DNA from: Clostridiales bacterium
GTDB taxonomy: Bacteria > Bacillota > Clostridia > Saccharofermentanales > Saccharofermentanaceae
Length of the DNA: 64,000 nucleotides
Direction of reading: 5' to 3'
Assembly: GCA_017964005.1 (NCBI GenBank)
Contig: JAGCSR010000056.1
Span: forward strand, 62,001-126,000
Numbering within the stretch: position 1 is the first letter of the stretch; each line of letters starts with the position of its first letter. The position numbers were made by a program, and so were the translations under genes. The notes beneath the pieces were generated by a model. It worked only from the letters and a program-made list of their open reading frames with translations. It had not been told where the DNA came from and searched no databases. This document shows, piece by piece, positions 44,352-52,766 of the stretch.

Positions 44352-45320
44352 ATGGCTATTAACAAAAGACTGTTAGCCAAGAGGGATATGAACTTCTTCG
44401 CGGAATTTACCGCAAATGCCGCGAAGATGAGAAGAATGTTCGGTTATGCTGTTGTTATCGGTGTAATCGTCGTCGGTGTCCTTCTTGCTATCGTAGGATA
44501 TGACCTTGTACGTAATGCACTTATCAAGGCCGAGATCACTTCTTTGGAACTTATTCTCAATTCCGAGGAGTATGCGCATCTCGAAGAGAGAGCTCAGGAA
44601 CTTGCAAGAGAATTGGAAGAGAAGCAGAATATCTACTATGCTTTGACACAGATGAGAAAGCAGGTTGATACAACGAATTCCGCTCCTGTCGATCTCCCTG
44701 ATATATTGAAAGCAAGCATCCCCAGTGATACTTATGTAGAGCACTATGCGATCACTTCCAATGAAGCTGCGATTTCCGGTGCATCTTTCTCATATTACAG
44801 CGTAGTCGATATGGTACATAAGCTTAATGAGTCGGATGTATTTACCACTGTACCCAAGCTTCATATTGCAACTGTCGATCCTACTTCTATTGCAGGTGTA
44901 AGTGATTTTATCCAGACAAAACCGAGTGCTGACGGAAAGACCAGTGTTACGACTTTTAACCTGATCGACAATTATTATCAATTCGAGATCCAGGGAACTC
45001 TCCTCGGAGAAGTCTATATCTCCATCGGACGTTATGCTAACGGTGATGTTGCTACGAGCCTTTCCGGTATCGAGACCATCCCGGTCAAGATCGGCAATCC
45101 TTATGAGATCGCAGATGTTGCAACATATACAACAGGCGGTATTACATATAACCTTGCTAAGATCACCGTAAACGGCATTGCTGCAGATCAGAACAGCGTT
45201 GACGGCGCTAAGGCCAACAACAAGATCGCAGGAACTGCTTATAACAACATCGAGATCGGCTTGTATTATGATAAGCCTGTCGAGACGACGGAATCATCTG
45301 AGGGAGGTGAAGGTAAATGA
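44352..45320 (+). CDS. pilN: Type IV pilus assembly protein PilN-like
   Basis: A 322-residue bitopic protein: an N-terminal cytoplasmic tail starting MAINKRLLAKRDMNFF (in the place of the usual INLLP PilM-binding motif), one membrane helix (about 34-55), a coiled-coil stretch (about 60-100, ELARELEEKQNIYYAL) and an outside domain that is longer than the ~200 residues usual for PilN. It has a C-terminal Glu/Gly-rich end. Its stop overlaps pilO by 4 bp (ATGA). Identity rests on architecture and position more than on sequence. Confidence 0.85.
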   Translation: MAINKRLLAKRDMNFFAEFTANAAKMRRMFGYAVVIGVIVVGVLLAIVGYDLVRNALIKAEITSLELILNSEEYAHLEERAQELARELEEKQNIYYALTQMRKQVDTTNSAPVDLPDILKASIPSDTYVEHYAITSNEAAISGASFSYYSVVDMVHKLNESDVFTTVPKLHIATVDPTSIAGVSDFIQTKPSADGKTSVTTFNLIDNYYQFEIQGTLLGEVYISIGRYANGDVATSLSGIETIPVKIGNPYEIADVATYTTGGITYNLAKITVNGIAADQNSVDGAKANNKIAGTAYNNIEIGLYYDKPVETTESSEGGEGK

Positions 45321-46411
45321 ACAACCTGACAACTAGAGAGAAGGCCATGGCCTTCGGTATACTTCTTATCCTTGTCATATTCCTCGTATACTTCTTCGGT
45401 ATCCGTATCCTTAACGACAACTACAAGCAGTATCAGCAGGATCTCAAGACCTTGCAGGATAAGAAAAAGTTCTTAGATGAACTTAAAGAAGAGAATGCCA
45501 ACACGGAAGAAGAGATCAAGCTCCTCAACGCAAATATCGAGAAGATCGAGCTGTCCTTCATCGACAAGCTCGAGACAGAGAATATCGAACAGTACCTGTT
45601 TGATGTTTTCGAGAAGAACAACTGTCCTTACATGTCTAATGTTGATGTAGAAGACATCACCATGACACCTATCGTTCTCGCAGACGGTTCTTCATCAGAG
45701 AATGCGGTTCTCAGAAGGAGCATTAAGATCACATATGTAACGACTGACGGATTCCTGCCTGCTACTTATAACGGCGATCCTTCATTCTGGAATGAAGACG
45801 GAACACCTAATGAGCAGTTGCTGAAAGATCTTATCAAGTATGTCGAAGACAGATTCGCACGCGCGAAGGCTGACAAGAAGGCTGAGACAGATCCCAATGC
45901 AGCTCCCGGAGATCCTGAGACCGAGATCGTATATTTCGAAGGTTACGACGGATTTATCGATTCCCTGAAGCAGATCGCTGCAGAGAATAAGGACTGCATC
46001 AAGGTTACAGGTATCGAGGCGGAAAGCACACACGGATATCTGAAGCTTACGGCTACCGTTGACTTCTTCGGCGCTACATTCAGCAACAGGGTATCTGTTG
46101 ATAATAACAAGGCTGCATATACCTGGTGGTGCGGTAATACAAATATCGATACCAAGGGCGGCTTCATCGGCAGACCTTACTATGTTAAGAATCCTGACAG
46201 CAAGTGGAACCACACAGCTGCATACGGCAAGGATGTAATCGGATTCTTCGACAGACCGTTTACACACTATGTCATCAATGCTTACTTCTCGAAGGTTCTC
46301 ATGGATCTTAACAGCATGGATCCTGTTACCGGCGGTGCAGCTACGATCAACGGCCAGAATCAGGATGCAGCCAATAATCCGGATGACTTCCAGCAGGTCT
46401 CTAACGACTGA
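45317..46411 (+). CDS. pilO: Type IV pilus assembly protein PilO-like
   Basis: A 364-residue bitopic protein with one membrane helix (about residues 12-32), a strong coiled coil (about 36-95) and a larger outside domain. Genuine PilO proteins are about 200 residues; this one has roughly 150 extra outside residues with a Lys/Glu-rich insert near 180-200. It pairs with the PilN-like protein in the same operon. It ends the pilB operon as judged from the promoter of the following pilin gene. Confidence 0.82.
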   Translation: MNNLTTREKAMAFGILLILVIFLVYFFGIRILNDNYKQYQQDLKTLQDKKKFLDELKEENANTEEEIKLLNANIEKIELSFIDKLETENIEQYLFDVFEKNNCPYMSNVDVEDITMTPIVLADGSSSENAVLRRSIKITYVTTDGFLPATYNGDPSFWNEDGTPNEQLLKDLIKYVEDRFARAKADKKAETDPNAAPGDPETEIVYFEGYDGFIDSLKQIAAENKDCIKVTGIEAESTHGYLKLTATVDFFGATFSNRVSVDNNKAAYTWWCGNTNIDTKGGFIGRPYYVKNPDSKWNHTAAYGKDVIGFFDRPFTHYVINAYFSKVLMDLNSMDPVTGGAATINGQNQDAANNPDDFQQVSND

Positions 46412-46465
46412 TCAGAAAGGAGTATTTGACCCCGTTTTCAAAATTGTGGCAAAAATTTGAAGAAA

Positions 46466-46494
46466 ATTGAAAAAAAGTGTTGCAATTCTGAAAT
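46466..46494. promoter_or_regulatory. Element shared with the PilX-like gene promoter
   Basis: ATTGAAAAAAAGT (46466-46478), eight bases, then TCTGAAAT (46487-46494). The same two blocks with the same gap occur at 32893-32921, upstream of the 647-residue PilX-like gene. Here the element overlaps the -35 box. It could be a common regulator or UP element. Confidence 0.4.
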
Positions 46495-46507
46495 AAGGTG
46501 ATATACT
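46480..46507 (+). promoter_or_regulatory. Strong promoter of the 66-residue pilin gene
   Basis: TTGCAA (46480-46485), a 16-bp spacer and TATACT (46502-46507) with an upstream TG making an extended -10. The region before it is A-rich. AGGAGG precedes the ATG. Confidence 0.7.
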
Positions 46508-46547
46508 AAGCTTACAAACCAAATAAAAACCTTAGGAGGAAATTACC

Positions 46548-46748
46548 ATGAAGAAGATTTCTAAGTCCAAGAAGGGTTTCACCCTCATCGAGATGGTTCT
46601 CGTCATCGCTATTATCGTTATCCTCGCAGCAGTTCTTGCTATGAGCATCGGTACATACCTGACAAAGGCTAAGGCAGCAGCTTCCTCTGTTTCCTTGCAC
46701 AACTACTCCATCTCTTCTGTAAACGCTGCAGTTGACGCTGAGCTCTAA
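46548..46748 (+). CDS. Very short type IV prepilin, 66 residues (probable major pilin)
   Basis: The prepilin has a 10-residue basic leader ending KKG, cut before Phe to give F-T-L-I-E with Glu at +5, then the standard hydrophobic N-terminal helix and only about 28 more residues. The mature chain would be 56 residues, a lone alpha-helix without the usual globular head. It has its own strong promoter, excellent ribosome binding site and a very stable terminator, and regular codon use, all fitting high expression. Short pilins of about 60 residues are known in Geobacter, where a second chain supplies the head; only three aromatic residues are present here. Confidence 0.9.
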   Translation: MKKISKSKKGFTLIEMVLVIAIIVILAAVLAMSIGTYLTKAKAAASSVSLHNYSISSVNAAVDAEL

Positions 46749-46770
46749 TAACAGATTAAGGTGAAATACC

Positions 46771-46800
46771 GGGGCGGGATTTGATCCCGCCCCTTTTCTT
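46771..46800 (+). terminator. Terminator after the 66-residue pilin gene
   Basis: Ten-bp stem GGGGCGGGAT/ATCCCGCCCC (46771-46780 and 46784-46793), 3-base loop, then TTTTCTT. It makes the pilin gene monocistronic. Confidence 0.93.
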
Positions 46801-46881
46801 TACTCAAAAATCGTGAATAAGGGAGATCTGCCGGGCAAAAAAAGATTTTGCCTAAAATTTGAACAAATTGTAAATTAGTTG

Positions 46882-46909
46882 TTGAAAAATATTGAAAACC
46901 AAGTATAAT
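46882..46909 (+). promoter_or_regulatory. Promoter of the second pilin operon
   Basis: TTGAAA (46882-46887), 16-bp spacer, TATAAT (46904-46909). The start near 46916 gives a 45-base leader with GGAGGAG before the ATG at 46961. Confidence 0.7.
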
Positions 46910-46960
46910 GTAATTGAAATAAAGATGAATTAGTTTATTCTTTACCATACGGAGGAGCTT

Positions 46961-47176
46961 ATGAAAAGACTATCCAAGACAAAAAGAGGTTTCACAATGG
47001 TTGAGATCTTGATGGTTGTAGCTATTATCATTATACTTGCTGCCGCTGTAGGAATCTCTGCCAACGATATATTGCACAATGCTCACGAAGGTCAGGATTC
47101 AGTCTCCCAGAGATTGGAAGATGATAAGCAGGGGATCTCTGCCAGCGAGCAGAAGCTGCAGGATTACGGTTTCTAA
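46961..47176 (+). CDS. Second very short prepilin, 71 residues
   Basis: Leader of 10 residues ending KRG, then F-T-M-V-E with Glu at +5 and a normal hydrophobic helix. The mature chain is 61 residues. After the helix it becomes strongly charged (HEGQD, RLEDDKQ), unlike the neutral 66-residue pilin, so it is probably not interchangeable with it. It is the first gene of a three-prepilin operon (46961-48403) and may be a minor pilin that pairs with the longer ones. Confidence 0.88.
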   Translation: MKRLSKTKRGFTMVEILMVVAIIIILAAAVGISANDILHNAHEGQDSVSQRLEDDKQGISASEQKLQDYGF

Positions 47177-47186
47177 GGAGGACGAC

Positions 47187-47792
47187 ATGCTTAAGATAGT
47201 AAAGGTTAAGAAAACAAAAAAAGGTTTTACGCTCCTTGAGACTTTGTTGTCCGTTGCTCTTCTCGTTATCATCTCTTCAATGATGATGAACGGTTTTATG
47301 GCATCGATCAATTTCTCTCACAATACATCGGTTTACGCAAAGTCTGCCGGAACGAACTACAGGGATGCTATGTCTGATCTTGCTTACTATGCAACCAAGG
47401 CCGGTACCAACAAGAAAGCGGCATATTCAGCCTTGAACTCACAAGGTGCTGACGGAACGATGACATTTACCGGATCCGGTGTTGCAGGAACAAACCTTAT
47501 CCTGAACAGTGACGGTGAACTCAAGGTAAAGGTATTCTCAAAAACAAGTAATGCCACGGATCTTCATGATAACCTGGGTCTGTCTCAGTACGCTGAGAAT
47601 TACGGCGGCGGTGATGACAGTTATGCAGATAACCGTTATTCCTTCAACTACATTCCCAGCACAAACGCAGACGGTGACGGTGATCATGTAGGCGAGATCA
47701 GGATCTTCAGACAGAATTCCACCGGAAATTATTTCTGGGGTTATAAGAAGGACGATGGTACGGTAGTTATCCTTTCACAGGTTAACAGCTGA
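47187..47792 (+). CDS. Prepilin-type protein, PilV/PilW-like, 201 residues
   Basis: The start at ATG 47187 follows AAGGAGG, 10 bp after the preceding stop; frames opening further upstream are not needed. The leader of 13 residues ends KKG, followed by F-T-L-L-E with Glu at +5 and a hydrophobic helix (to about residue 36). The ~165-residue head is rich in Ser, Gly, Asn, Asp and Tyr. It has the size of a minor pilin and probably helps prime assembly or provides surface properties. Confidence 0.85.
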   Translation: MLKIVKVKKTKKGFTLLETLLSVALLVIISSMMMNGFMASINFSHNTSVYAKSAGTNYRDAMSDLAYYATKAGTNKKAAYSALNSQGADGTMTFTGSGVAGTNLILNSDGELKVKVFSKTSNATDLHDNLGLSQYAENYGGGDDSYADNRYSFNYIPSTNADGDGDHVGEIRIFRQNSTGNYFWGYKKDDGTVVILSQVNS

Positions 47793-47830
47793 CGGATGAT
47801 ACAAGAGATTAATATCGGGAGCGAAGTATT

Positions 47831-48403
47831 ATGAGAAGGATATCCAAGAAGAATAAAAAGGGTTTTACATTACTCGAGATGATGCTTTCCATTGCTATCA
47901 TCGTTATGATCAGCGGACTTTTGGTTACACTGATCGTATGCATCAAGGATTCATTCATGACGGTGTTCAACCAGAATGACTCGGCAGACTATGCAATGCT
48001 CTTTGCAAGAGGCTTCGAGCAGTCATTCCTCGGTAAAGTCGTAAATGAGACATCCGATCCCAGTTATGAGTATCATGTCGGAGTAAACGGCGCCGGATCT
48101 TACCGTCTGTTCTGTAACTCTCACTCGGTATTCGATACTGCTCAGAGCAGGACCCAGAACGGTACTGTTGAGAAATGGGAGATCAAGATGGGTTACAAGT
48201 GGGATGATTCACGTAACATGGTTCTTTACAAGGTCTATGTTTGGGATAACTACTACAATCCCGGAAAACTTGCATATATCTATGAAGGCGGATTCATGAT
48301 CCCTCACTTCAGTGATCAGATCGGTGAGATTACCGTCAGCGGATCTAACATCGTATCCGGTGATACAGACTATAAGGATCATATCAAGTTTAAGCCCGCA
48401 TAA
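47831..48403 (+). CDS. Prepilin-type protein, PilW/GspJ-like, 190 residues
   Basis: The 11-residue leader ends KKG, cut before F-T-L-L-E with Glu at +5, then a hydrophobic helix (to about residue 37). The head of ~150 residues has several aromatic residues (KWEIKMGYKW, VYVWDNYY) and resembles the general shape of GspJ/PilW minor pilins. It is the last gene of the prepilin operon before a strong terminator. GGGAGCG serves as ribosome binding site. Confidence 0.85.
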   Translation: MRRISKKNKKGFTLLEMMLSIAIIVMISGLLVTLIVCIKDSFMTVFNQNDSADYAMLFARGFEQSFLGKVVNETSDPSYEYHVGVNGAGSYRLFCNSHSVFDTAQSRTQNGTVEKWEIKMGYKWDDSRNMVLYKVYVWDNYYNPGKLAYIYEGGFMIPHFSDQIGEITVSGSNIVSGDTDYKDHIKFKPA

Positions 48404-48426
48404 TTAATCAGGATAATCGATCATTC

Positions 48427-48465
48427 AAAAGGGATCATCTTCGGGATGGTCCCTTTTCTGTTTTT
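48427..48465 (+). terminator. Terminator after the prepilin operon
   Basis: Stem AAAAGGGATCATC/GATGGTCCCTTTT (48427-48457, one G-T pair) with a TTCGG loop, followed by CTGTTTTT. Confidence 0.88.
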
Positions 48466-48477
48466 AGTCTCAGGATA

Positions 48478-48486
48478 TGGTAGAAT
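48478..48486 (+). promoter_or_regulatory. Extended -10 promoter for the coaW cluster
   Basis: TG-G-TAGAAT at 48478-48486, about 30 bp before the ATG at 48516, with GAGGAAGGCGG between. The -35 region is weak. Confidence 0.42.
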
Positions 48487-48515
48487 AAACGATATTTGAT
48501 GAGGAAGGCGGCAGT

Positions 48516-49358
48516 ATGGGCATTAAGATCGGACTCGACATCGGCGGATCTACCACAAAGATCGTCGGGATCAGGGATAACGGAATATTCTATACATCCA
48601 TAGTGAGGTCGGATGACCCGGTTGCTTCGGCTGCCGGTGCAGTCGGCAAATTGATCAGTGACAACAACCTCGCCGTATCCGATATTGACTGCATATATCT
48701 TACGGGAGTAGGTTCAGGCTACTCGGACAACCCGATACTCGGGATCAGGACCGTAAAGATCGAAGAGTTCACGGCGATCGCGACCGGAGGACTCTATGTG
48801 TCAGGCAAAGACCATGCCGTGATAGTCAGCATGGGTACCGGCACTGCGATCCTGGAAGCCGTCCGCAAAGACGGCAAGATCTTGGCAAGACATATTATCG
48901 GCTCCGGTGTCGGAGGCGGGACTTTGGTGGGATTATGTAATTCCGCGATCGGGATAGATGATCCGAAGGTCCTTGCTAGACTTGCCGATGAGGGTGATGC
49001 CGGCAAAGCGGATCTTACCATAGCCGATATTACCGATGAGGAGATCCCGGGACTTCCTCTTACCGCCACGGCTTCCAACTTCGGCAAAGCCGCTGACGGG
49101 CTGGACAGGGAAGATATCGCAGCAGCTGTTTTTAATATGGTCCATCAGGTAATAGGATGTCTTGCCGTTGTGAGCGCAAGGTCCTGCGGGATCTCAGATA
49201 TAGTACTGACAGGTCAGCTTACGGGCTTCAATTGGTGCCGCAAGACCGCAGAAGATTTCTCTTCCATGTACGGTGTTGATTTCCAGATACCCGCCAATGC
49301 CGTTTATTCCACTGCTATCGGCGCATACATTGCCGGGAGGGAAGACAGTGAAGCGTGA
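48516..49358 (+). CDS. coaW: Type II pantothenate kinase
   Basis: It phosphorylates pantothenate, the first step of CoA synthesis. The 280-residue protein follows the ASKHA fold: phosphate-1 loop GLDIGGSTTK (residues 6-15), the VSMGTGTA turn (about 107-114), GSGVGGGTLVGL (about 130-141) and TASNFGK (about 187-193). This is the Staphylococcus aureus-type enzyme, which is not inhibited by CoA like type I. It is the first of several tightly packed genes; the next one starts 11 bp before its end. Confidence 0.9.
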   Translation: MGIKIGLDIGGSTTKIVGIRDNGIFYTSIVRSDDPVASAAGAVGKLISDNNLAVSDIDCIYLTGVGSGYSDNPILGIRTVKIEEFTAIATGGLYVSGKDHAVIVSMGTGTAILEAVRKDGKILARHIIGSGVGGGTLVGLCNSAIGIDDPKVLARLADEGDAGKADLTIADITDEEIPGLPLTATASNFGKAADGLDREDIAAAVFNMVHQVIGCLAVVSARSCGISDIVLTGQLTGFNWCRKTAEDFSSMYGVDFQIPANAVYSTAIGAYIAGREDSEA

Positions 49359-50124
49359 CAGAGCCTTCGAACTGGATCTTCTCCGCGGGATCGCCATCGT
49401 CATGATGATATCGATGCACTTTTCCTATGATGTCCGGTATAACTTCGGAGTTCCTGTTTTCGGTTATCTTGAGACCAGCTGGTTCATGGGAATAGTCCAT
49501 CCGATCATCCTTGTGCTGTTTGTCGGTGTGTCGGGCATATGCTGTACTTTCTCGAGGAATAATCTCTTCAGAGGACTGAAGCTCTTAGGCATCGCAGTCG
49601 GGCTTTTTGCCGCTACATTTATTGTTACAAAGTACCTGAATATTTATTGTCTTATCATCTTCAACGTTATCGCGCTTCTTGCAACAGGGATACTGCTCTA
49701 TGCGCTGATCTCCTTCATCGAGAAGAAGTTTAAGGTCAGGTCCGGGATAATAGATCTTATCCTGGTCTTAGTCGGGGCGTATGCCGCATCCCTGGGATTG
49801 ACTATGTCGTATTTTGATTATCAGGTCAACAATATCCTGCTTCTTCCCACAGGGATCAGGATGGAATGTCTTCCTCCCCAGGGCGACTTTATGCCGCTGT
49901 TCCCCTGGATAGGAGTATTCCTGATAGGGTGTTTTGCGGGAAGAAGACTTTATTCCGATAAGAAGACGCTGTTCCCCGGTGCGCCTGCCCCGGTAAGGGC
50001 GATAAGCCGGCCTTTCGAGTTCCTCGGAAGACATTCGCTGATCATATATCTTGTGCATCAGCCGGTAATGTATGTAATACTCCTGGGCATCTTTATGCTG
50101 ATCAGGGCAGTAAGTGGCAAATAA
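49348..50124 (+). CDS. DUF1624/heparan-alpha-glucosaminide N-acetyltransferase-like membrane protein
   Basis: The 258-residue protein has about seven membrane helices. Its N-terminus has the family mark RAFELDLLRGIAIVMM with a nearby His in SMHFSYD, and a late GRHSLIIYLVHQP motif shared with membrane acyltransferases. It may acylate a sugar or polymer at the outer face. GTG at 49348 is the start: GGGAGGGAAG lies just before it and it overlaps coaW by 11 bp; the longer open frame upstream lies within coaW. Its stop overlaps the next ATG by one base. Confidence 0.85.
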   Translation: MKRDRAFELDLLRGIAIVMMISMHFSYDVRYNFGVPVFGYLETSWFMGIVHPIILVLFVGVSGICCTFSRNNLFRGLKLLGIAVGLFAATFIVTKYLNIYCLIIFNVIALLATGILLYALISFIEKKFKVRSGIIDLILVLVGAYAASLGLTMSYFDYQVNNILLLPTGIRMECLPPQGDFMPLFPWIGVFLIGCFAGRRLYSDKKTLFPGAPAPVRAISRPFEFLGRHSLIIYLVHQPVMYVILLGIFMLIRAVSGK

Positions 50125-51302
50125 TGAAGACCTTTCCGAAAAAAAAGACATCTTATGCGGGACAGATAGTCTGGTTTGCAGTGGTCATATCACTGATCGC
50201 GGGATTCGTCGCGCTCCCGCATCTTATCCCGGTAACCTGGGCTGAATATTATCAGGAGAAGATCTTCTGTTATGTATCCTTTGTCCCCGCAGCTATAGCT
50301 ACGATGTTCCACTTCTCACTGACGGAGCTGATCGTAGTGGTTGGCGGGATCATAGCTCTTTTTTTGCTGATCGCGTTCATCGTGACCTTTATCATAAAAG
50401 CTGCAAGAGGCGGACTTATCAGGTTCCTGCTCCGGGTCTTTAAGCCTGTTCTGACTTTTGTCCTTATCATGGTCGTCCTGTTCGACCTTATGCTGGGGAT
50501 CGGTTACAGAAGACCTGATGTGGTCGGATCTCTTGACCTTAAGCATGAGGAATATTCTCATGATGAGTACTATGAGGTCTTGGAGTGGGCCTATAACGGC
50601 ATGATCAGGTCACGTGCCAAGATAGGTCAGGACTGGAGGGGAGTCGGGCATTCCAAAAGGAGCTTCGAGGACAATGTCAGATATGCCAACAGTTTGATAG
50701 ATGCCATATCGGTCAAGTATGATCTTGATCTGTCCTGGAACTATATAAGATCTAAGCCTGTCGCGGGAAGCCATGTATGGAGCATGACGGGGATCGTCGG
50801 AATGTACGATCCTTTCATTGCTGAGGCGAATGTAAATACCGACTACATGGATATTACTTCTTTCCCGATCACGGTCTGTCATGAGATATGCCATGCCAAA
50901 GGCGTTGCCAAGGAAGGAGACTGCAATATTCTGGCATCCCTTGCCTGCATCCATTCGACAGATGATGAGTTCAAATACGCAGGCTACTATTATATCTTTA
51001 CAAACCTTTACCCGGTGGTAAGAGAATATGCCAAACAGACAGGAAAGATATTTGATGACCCGCTGCTTCGTTCTGAAGCAGAGCCCGTGATCATAGATAC
51101 GAATGCTTCGAATGCCTATTGGAAAAGCATCCATGATACAAAGCTTGCAAGATTCATCCACGATATGGGGACCAGGATTAATAACATGTATCTTAAGTCG
51201 AACGGGCAGCAGGGCGGTGTGGAGACATACCACGTTCCTGACAATTTCTATGTGGATTTCTATATGACGAATATCAGGCCGGGGGACAGGAACGATGCTT
51301 AA
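50124..51302 (+). CDS. DUF3810-like membrane metallopeptidase-type protein
   Basis: The 392-residue protein has three N-terminal membrane helices (about residues 12-33, 50-92, and 105-130) and a ~260-residue outside domain. The zinc protease signature HEICH is visible in TVCHEICHAKGVAKEGDCN (about 252-270), with a Glu further on that could be the third ligand. I recall the family as DUF3810. A peptidase role at the cell surface is likely but the substrate is unknown. It is translationally coupled to both neighbours by short overlaps. Confidence 0.83.
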   Translation: MKTFPKKKTSYAGQIVWFAVVISLIAGFVALPHLIPVTWAEYYQEKIFCYVSFVPAAIATMFHFSLTELIVVVGGIIALFLLIAFIVTFIIKAARGGLIRFLLRVFKPVLTFVLIMVVLFDLMLGIGYRRPDVVGSLDLKHEEYSHDEYYEVLEWAYNGMIRSRAKIGQDWRGVGHSKRSFEDNVRYANSLIDAISVKYDLDLSWNYIRSKPVAGSHVWSMTGIVGMYDPFIAEANVNTDYMDITSFPITVCHEICHAKGVAKEGDCNILASLACIHSTDDEFKYAGYYYIFTNLYPVVREYAKQTGKIFDDPLLRSEAEPVIIDTNASNAYWKSIHDTKLARFIHDMGTRINNMYLKSNGQQGGVETYHVPDNFYVDFYMTNIRPGDRNDA

Positions 51303-52701
51303 GGTCATTCTCAAAGGACATGACAAGTATTACGGCACGGCAGATGTCGTAAGGCTGTTTTTTCCGTCCCCGACTGAGGACAGAGCCGGAGGCACGGTGT
51401 GGTGCAAGGACGCTCCGGATATCGTGATAGAAAGTGAACTCCTGCCGTCCGGTGAATGCGTTTGCAGGACGAAGGATAAAGAATACCGGTTTGACGGCGC
51501 ACCGGAAGAAGTGGGCCGGGAGATCAAAAGGTCCCTTTACATGGCCCTGTCTGATATCTGCGGCATCGCGCCTCCCTGGGGATGCCTTACCGGCATAAGG
51601 CCAACTCTTGTCGCGGCACAGACAGGATCTGCCGAAGAACTGTCCCGAAGATATCTGGTGCGGCCGGATAAGGCAAAGCTTGCGGCAGAAACGGCGGCAG
51701 CCGAGATCGGACTGTTGGAAAGGATAGTCCCGCAGGATATTAATATCTATATCGGAGTCCCCTTCTGTCCTTCGCGATGCGAATACTGTTCCTTTGTATC
51801 TTCCGATATCTCGCATCATATGGGAAGGCTCGGAGAATATAAAGAGCATCTGATCAGGGAGATAAAGACATTGTCCCCGAAGATCACAAGGAGGATCGCA
51901 ACCCTTTATATCGGAGGCGGAACTCCCACTGTCTTTTCCGATGAAGATTTTGCGGAACTGATCGATGCAGTATACGGCAATCTTGATATCGATCCTGATT
52001 GCGAGGTCACGGTCGAAGCTGGGCGTCCCGATACGATCACGGATCGAAAACTGTCACATATGGCATCGCACGGGATAAAGAGGATCTGTATAAATCCTCA
52101 GACGATGAATGATGTGACCCTTGCAAAGCTCAACAGAAGACACACAGCGGCCGATACGTTAAGATCTATCGAAGCTGCAAGACAAAACGGATTTGAAGTG
52201 ATCAACTCGGACCTTATAGCAGGGCTTAAGTATGAAACACCGGAAGATTTTATCGATACGGCCGAAAAGATAATCGCCACCGGGATATCCAATATCACCG
52301 TTCATACTCTTTACAAGAAGAGGAGGGCTGCCATGAGCCTTGCAGATGTCATGGCCAGTGCCAAAGAAGTGGACGATGCCGTAACAGCCGTTTACGGAAT
52401 GCTCGAAAAAGCAGGATACAGACCGTACTATATGTACAAGCAGAAGGATACGGGACACGGTCTGGAGAATACGGGATTTGAGAAGGGCGGTACTGCCTGT
52501 CTTTATAATGTTGCCATGATGACGGACGCCCGGGATGTACTGTCCTTCGGCGCAGGCGGAATGAGTAAGCGTGTGTTCGGGCAGGTAGATACGGCCAAGT
52601 ACAGGGTCGAACGTTGTTCCTCGTCCAAAGATGTCCTGGATTATATGATGAGGACGGATGAGATCGCGGCCAAAAAAGCAGAGTTTTTCGAATTATCATA
52701 A
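51295..52701 (+). CDS. hemZ: Radical SAM coproporphyrinogen-III dehydrogenase-type protein HemZ
   Basis: The 468-residue protein has an N-terminal region of about 150 residues, then a radical SAM domain with the 4Fe-4S motif CPSRCEYC (about 161-168) preceded by IYIGVPF, the GGGTPT S-adenosylmethionine-binding turn (about 206) and a HemN-like C-terminal region. HemZ proteins are the anaerobic HemN relatives of Gram-positives. No other heme gene lies in this window, so the real activity here may be different from heme synthesis. It overlaps the DUF3810 gene by 8 bp. Confidence 0.88.
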   Translation: MLKVILKGHDKYYGTADVVRLFFPSPTEDRAGGTVWCKDAPDIVIESELLPSGECVCRTKDKEYRFDGAPEEVGREIKRSLYMALSDICGIAPPWGCLTGIRPTLVAAQTGSAEELSRRYLVRPDKAKLAAETAAAEIGLLERIVPQDINIYIGVPFCPSRCEYCSFVSSDISHHMGRLGEYKEHLIREIKTLSPKITRRIATLYIGGGTPTVFSDEDFAELIDAVYGNLDIDPDCEVTVEAGRPDTITDRKLSHMASHGIKRICINPQTMNDVTLAKLNRRHTAADTLRSIEAARQNGFEVINSDLIAGLKYETPEDFIDTAEKIIATGISNITVHTLYKKRRAAMSLADVMASAKEVDDAVTAVYGMLEKAGYRPYYMYKQKDTGHGLENTGFEKGGTACLYNVAMMTDARDVLSFGAGGMSKRVFGQVDTAKYRVERCSSSKDVLDYMMRTDEIAAKKAEFFELS

Positions 52702-52721
52702 CGGGATGATTGTGGTATCAT
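52693..52721 (+). promoter_or_regulatory. Promoter for degV-fakA-plsY
   Basis: TTATCA (52693-52698) and TATCAT (52716-52721) with a 17-bp spacer and an upstream TG (extended -10). The -35 box overlaps the hemZ end. GGGGAGG lies before the degV ATG. Confidence 0.48.
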
Positions 52722-52766
52722 TGTAAAAGTGGCAATTGTGAGATCATCAGGGGAGGTATTGTATAT

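Noticed and set aside
46548-46748. Electrically conductive pili, by analogy with the short Geobacter PilA
   Set aside because: Only three aromatic residues are in the mature 56-residue chain, against a higher share in the Geobacter protein, and no multiheme cytochrome gene is in the window.
46834-46852. Small hairpin GGCAAAA/TTTTGCC between the first and second pilin genes
   Set aside because: It lacks a T-run and lies just past a strong terminator and before the next promoter. It may be chance in AT-rich DNA, so it is not listed as a feature.
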